In this document: in pieces, positions 6,939 through 9,391 of the stretch
Numbering within the stretch: position 1 is the first letter of the stretch
How the letters are laid out: every line of letters begins with the position of its first letter
Assembly: GCA_002428225.1 (NCBI GenBank)
Contig: DIUD01000029.1
Coordinates: forward strand, 1 to 9,391
Direction of reading: 5' to 3'
Length of the DNA: 9,391 nt
Source: Roseovarius sp. UBA6167
GTDB taxonomy: Bacteria > Pseudomonadota > Alphaproteobacteria > Rhodobacterales > Rhodobacteraceae
Position numbers and translations under genes: made by a program
The notes under the pieces: generated by a model
The model's input: only the letters and a program-made list of their open reading frames with translations
The model's database searches: none
Told to the model about the DNA's origin: nothing

Positions 6939-6998
6939 GGGGGCGCTGCCCCCGTCGCGCAAGCGCGACTCCCCCGGGATATTTCCGGCAAGATGAAG
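6939..6998. repeat. double-hairpin intergenic element of Rhodobacteraceae type
   Basis: Two adjacent inverted repeats occupy the 93-nt gap between the MAPEG gene and lpdA. GGGGGC (6939-6944) pairs with GCCCCC (6948-6953), and GTCGCG (6954-6959) pairs with CGCGAC (6964-6969) around a CAAG loop. They are followed by CCCCCGGGATATTTCCGGC (6971-6989) and AAGATGAA. From memory, strings of this form recur between genes in many Rhodobacteraceae genomes; I could not count them. A partial relative lies at 3479-3520. Inside an operon it could act as a mRNA stability or partial termination element. Confidence 0.55.
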
Positions 6999-7000
6999 CA

Positions 7001-7396
7001 TCAGAAGAGCGCCGACAGAAGCATGAGCACGGTGGCGAGAAACCCCACGGCCCAGATGAGCGAGCGCCACGGGCGCAGGCCAAAGGCATAGGCGGGAATG
7101 TAGAGCACACGCGCGCCGAGATAGGTGAAGGCGCAGGCGGCGGTGAGGGGCGAGGTGATCTTCATAAAGGTGACCACGATCACGGCGATGGTAAAGAGGA
7201 TGAGCCCATCGAAGTGATTGTCGAGTGCGCGGCCGAGGCGGGCGGTGCGCTCGGACATCTGTTTTGACGGCTCGCGGTCGCGGGCCGACATGGTGTAGCC
7301 GGGGCCAAGCTCAAAGTTGGCCGGGATGGCGTAAAGCAGGAATTGCACGGCTTGCAGGAGTGCCGCGAGGGTGAGGGCGGTGAGTTCGGGGGTCAT
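7001..7396 (-). CDS. MAPEG-family integral membrane protein
   Basis: A 131-residue inner-membrane protein of the MAPEG superfamily, the fold of microsomal glutathione transferase and leukotriene C4 synthase. Four hydrophobic segments fall at about 4-24, 63-80, 84-105 and 111-131. The charged loop RTARLGRALDNHFDGLILF (50-68) matches the family's conserved R-x-x-R-A-x-x-N-x-x-E-like signature at the start of helix 2, though with Asp rather than Glu. Bacterial members are mostly uncharacterised, so glutathione transferase or peroxidase activity is only possible. Start ATG 7396 overlaps the stop of the upstream 64-residue ORF by 4 nt (ATGA), implying translational coupling; AAGAAGAG precedes it. 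It sits between sucB and lpdA in the 2-oxoglutarate dehydrogenase operon. A role linked to redox or lipid peroxide is a guess. Confidence 0.88.
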   Translation of the reverse strand: MTPELTALTLAALLQAVQFLLYAIPANFELGPGYTMSARDREPSKQMSERTARLGRALDNHFDGLILFTIAVIVVTFMKITSPLTAACAFTYLGARVLYIPAYAFGLRPWRSLIWAVGFLATVLMLLSALF

Positions 7397-7587
7397 GGCT
7401 CTTCTTTCGCGATCGAGAGGGTGCCCACCGGGGCTGATAGCTTGTAAACGGTGAAGCCTTGCGCTGTTAACCAGCGGCGTGCCTCGGTCGAATTAAAGCT
7501 CACCTTGCCGGTGGCAGCACGGTAGGCGTCCTTGACGCCCACCACCCAATGAACATCGCCCGGTTTCAGGCCCGTGTCTCCGGCCAT
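7393..7587 (-). CDS. small protein of unknown function (64 aa)
   Basis: I do not recognise this family. The 64-residue product has no membrane segment or signal peptide; it is mixed in composition, with VHWVVGVKDAYRAAT (12-26) and EARRWLTAQGFTVYKLSAPV (35-54) suggesting a compact alpha/beta fold. Evidence that it is real is positional. It begins 4 nt after the sucB stop and its TGA overlaps the ATG of the MAPEG gene by 4 nt, a typical operon arrangement that fills the sucB-MAPEG gap exactly. Its ribosome-binding site is weak and would lie within the sucB end, so it probably depends on coupled translation. Confidence 0.7.
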   Translation of the reverse strand: MAGDTGLKPGDVHWVVGVKDAYRAATGKVSFNSTEARRWLTAQGFTVYKLSAPVGTLSIAKEEP

Positions 7588-7591
7588 CGGC

Positions 7592-8818
7592 TCACAAATC
7601 CATCAGCAACCGCCGGGGATCCTCCAGCGCCTCTTTCACGCGCACGAGGAACGTCACTGCGCCCTTGCCGTCGACGACGCGGTGATCGTAGCTGAGTGCG
7701 AGATACATCATCGGGCGCGCGACGATCTCGCCATTCACCACCATGGGCCGGTCCTGGATCTTGTGCATGCCCAGAATGCCCGATTGCGGCGGGTTCAGGA
7801 TGGGCGAGGACATCAGCGAGCCATAGACACCGCCGTTCGAAATGGTGAATGATCCGCCTTGCATTTCGGCCATCGACAGTTTGCCGTCACGGGCCCGCAG
7901 GCCGAGTTCCGCGATCTTTTTCTCGATTTGGGCAAAACCCATCTGGTCGGCGTCGCGCACCACCGGCACCACCAGACCATTGGGCGTGCCAACGGCCACG
8001 CCCATGTGGACATAGTGTTTGTAGATCACGTCGCCGCCATCGATTTCGGCATTGACCTCTGGCACTTCTTTCAGCGCATGGGTGCAGGCCTTTACGAAGA
8101 AGGACATGAAGCCCATTTTCACGCCATGCTTTTTCTCGAACTGGTCCTTGTAGGTGTTGCGCAGTTCCATGATGCCGGACATGTCCACCTCGTTGTAGGT
8201 GGTCAACATCGCAGCCGTGTTTTGTGCATCCTTCAGACGGCGCGCGATGGTGGCGCGCAGGCGGGTCATCTTGACGCGTTCCTCGCGGCTGGCGTCATCG
8301 GCGCTGACCGGTCCACGCGGCACCGAGGCCGGGGCGGGTGCAGGGGTTGGCAAGGCCGCAGGGGCGGGGGCGGTGGTTGCCTTCGCCACGTCTTCCTTCA
8401 TCACGCGGCCGTCACGGCCAGAGCCCTGAACCTGATCGCGTGACAGACCCGCCTCGGCCAAAGCCTTTTTCGCCGATGGCGCATCTTCCACATCTTTACG
8501 TTCGGTCACGGTTTCCGGGCCCGCACCGGGCGATTCCACGGCTTCGGCGGCTGCGGCTCGTGGTTCATCCTTGGCGGCGGCGGCGCCTTCGGAGATGATC
8601 CCAAGCCGGGCATTTGCCGCCACGGTCGCGCCCTCAGGGGCAAGGATTTCAGCCAGAATACCAGAAGCGGGGGCAGGAACCTCGACCGACACCTTGTCGG
8701 TTTCAAGCTCGCACAGCATTTCGTCCTGCTTCACAGCATCGCCGACCTTTTTGAACCAGGTCGAAACGGTGGCTTCGGATACCGATTCACCAAGGGCGGG
8801 AACCATTACGTCGGTCAT
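7592..8818 (-). CDS. sucB: dihydrolipoyllysine succinyltransferase (E2 of 2-oxoglutarate dehydrogenase)
   Basis: A 408-residue core enzyme that moves the succinyl group from E1 to coenzyme A on a lipoyl arm; 24 copies usually form the cubic core. The lipoyl domain (1-77) carries the lipoylated K42 in ETDKVSVEV. An Ala/Pro/Glu-rich linker follows. The peripheral-subunit-binding domain is at about 113-147 (SAKKALAEAGLSRDQVQGSG). A second Ala/Pro linker (about 148-170) leads into the catalytic domain. The active site is H379 and D383 in SYDHRVVDGKGAV. The succinyl- rather than acetyltransferase call rests on the single lipoyl domain, the overall wording and the neighbouring sucA. ATG 8818 follows a strong ribosome-binding site. 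It lies 73 nt after sucA. Confidence 0.97.
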   Translation of the reverse strand: MTDVMVPALGESVSEATVSTWFKKVGDAVKQDEMLCELETDKVSVEVPAPASGILAEILAPEGATVAANARLGIISEGAAAAKDEPRAAAAEAVESPGAGPETVTERKDVEDAPSAKKALAEAGLSRDQVQGSGRDGRVMKEDVAKATTAPAPAALPTPAPAPASVPRGPVSADDASREERVKMTRLRATIARRLKDAQNTAAMLTTYNEVDMSGIMELRNTYKDQFEKKHGVKMGFMSFFVKACTHALKEVPEVNAEIDGGDVIYKHYVHMGVAVGTPNGLVVPVVRDADQMGFAQIEKKIAELGLRARDGKLSMAEMQGGSFTISNGGVYGSLMSSPILNPPQSGILGMHKIQDRPMVVNGEIVARPMMYLALSYDHRVVDGKGAVTFLVRVKEALEDPRRLLMDL

Positions 8819-8825
8819 GTTTGTC

Positions 8826-8832
8826 TTCCTCC
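8826..8832 (-). promoter_or_regulatory. strong ribosome-binding site of sucB
   Basis: On the minus strand GGAGGAA (8832-8826) lies 7 nt before the sucB ATG. This is the strongest Shine-Dalgarno match in the window. It fixes the start and suits the high E2 demand of the complex. Confidence 0.8.
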
Positions 8833-8863
8833 ACGCCGCATCGGGCGTTCTTGACAGGGGCGG

Positions 8864-8886
8864 GCGGGGCCGGTCGGCGGCCCCGC
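8864..8886 (-). other. intergenic RNA hairpin between sucA and sucB
   Basis: A perfect 8-bp GC stem: GCGGGGCC at 8864-8871 against GGCCCCGC at 8879-8886, with a 7-nt loop. It starts 5 nt after the sucA stop in transcript order, and about 30 nt remain between it and the sucB ribosome-binding site. No T-run follows, so it is unlikely to be a full terminator. It may protect the upstream message end or set E1:E2 stoichiometry. Confidence 0.5.
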
Positions 8887-8891
8887 GGCGG

Positions 8892-9391
8892 TCAGAGTGT
8901 CAGCGCCTCGGATACAAGCGCTTCTTGTTCCATCTTGTGCCGGCTGGCGAGCCCCGTTGCGGGCGAAGCCGAGGCGGTGCGTCCGACATAGCGCGGGCGC
9001 GACTGGGTGGCGCCGATCTTGGTCAGGACCCATTCGATATTCGGTTCGACAAAGGTCCAGTATCCCTGGTTCTTCGGCTCTTCCTGACACCAGATGATTT
9101 CGGCGCCCTTGAACCGTTCCAGTTCCTTGGACAGCGATTGCACCGGGAACGGATAGAATTGTTCCAGCCGCAGCAGATAGATGTCGTCGGCGCCGCGCTT
9201 GTCGCGCTCGGCCAGCAGGTCGTAATAGACCTTGCCCGAGCACATCACGACCCGCTTGATCTGATCGTCTGATTTCAGCACCAGATCGGAATGGCCCTTT
9301 TGCGCATCGTCCCACAGCACGCGGTGGAACTGGCTTCCGGTGGTGAAGTCGGCCGCATCCGACACCGCCATCGGGTGACGCAGCAGCGATT
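8892..9391 (-). CDS. sucA: 2-oxoglutarate dehydrogenase E1, C-terminal end (5' part outside window)
   Basis: Thiamine-diphosphate enzyme that decarboxylates 2-oxoglutarate and succinylates the E2 lipoyl arm. Only the last 165 complete residues are in view; the frame is open through the right edge and stops at TGA (8894-8892). The segment SLLRHPMAVSD at the edge continues into RVVMCSGKVYYDLLAERDKR, LEQFYPFP and IIWCQEEPKNQGYWTFVEP, all characteristic C-terminal blocks of SucA/OdhA. YVGRTASASPATG near the end is the usual closing block. ATG at 9371 is an internal Met. It is the first visible gene of the sucA-sucB-lpdA operon. Confidence 0.96.
   Translation of the reverse strand, partial: SLLRHPMAVSDAADFTTGSQFHRVLWDDAQKGHSDLVLKSDDQIKRVVMCSGKVYYDLLAERDKRGADDIYLLRLEQFYPFPVQSLSKELERFKGAEIIWCQEEPKNQGYWTFVEPNIEWVLTKIGATQSRPRYVGRTASASPATGLASRHKMEQEALVSEALTL

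Noticed and set aside
6908..6991. N-terminal extension of lpdA
   Set aside because: It would begin with a TTG and be encoded by the repeat element; the FAD-binding fold starts right after ATG 6907.
7859..8443. His-rich plus-strand frame opposite sucB that could be mistaken for a metal-binding protein
   Set aside because: It is the antisense of a fully conserved sucB, and its His richness comes from the complementary codons.

Overview
The window looks like a chromosomal segment of a high-GC alphaproteobacterium, most likely family Rhodobacteraceae (Roseobacter group). The base composition, the wording of GyrB, TrxB, OdhB and Lpd, the gene order sucA-sucB-(small ORF)-MAPEG-lpdA and a GC-rich intergenic element all point that way. 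This assignment is made from family knowledge and was not tested by a search. No phage, transposase, CRISPR, tRNA or rRNA is visible.

Left part (1-2343): the 3' two thirds of gyrB run off the left edge. They are followed on the same strand by a 245-residue protein with a degenerate Hint (Hedgehog/intein) domain. An Lrp/AsnC-family regulator on the minus strand converges on it with a 9-nt gap.

Middle (2344-4656): the regulator diverges from trxB (thioredoxin reductase) across a 171-nt region. That region holds a near-perfect 17-bp palindrome, a repeated octamer 21 bp away, and promoter-like boxes on both strands. After trxB come a GC hairpin region and then an isolated, strongly divergent fliG-like gene (flagellar motor switch) with no other flagellar gene in view.

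Right part (4705-9391, all minus strand): this reads, in transcription order, sucA (3' end only), sucB, a 64-residue unknown protein, a MAPEG-family membrane protein, lpdA, and a family 2 glycosyltransferase. sucA, sucB and lpdA encode E1, E2 and E3 of the 2-oxoglutarate dehydrogenase complex of the TCA cycle. Spacing is tight: 73 nt, 4 nt, a 4-nt overlap, 93 nt, 13 nt. The cluster is therefore probably an operon, though the repeat element before lpdA could modulate read-through. Hairpins lie between sucA and sucB and between the MAPEG gene and lpdA.

Most of the window is core metabolism and housekeeping, and I see no clearly new biological system. The points most worth following are the divergent FliG, the lrp-trxB control region, the two related intergenic elements, the Hint protein lacking its catalytic residues, and the two small genes inserted in the 2-oxoglutarate dehydrogenase operon.
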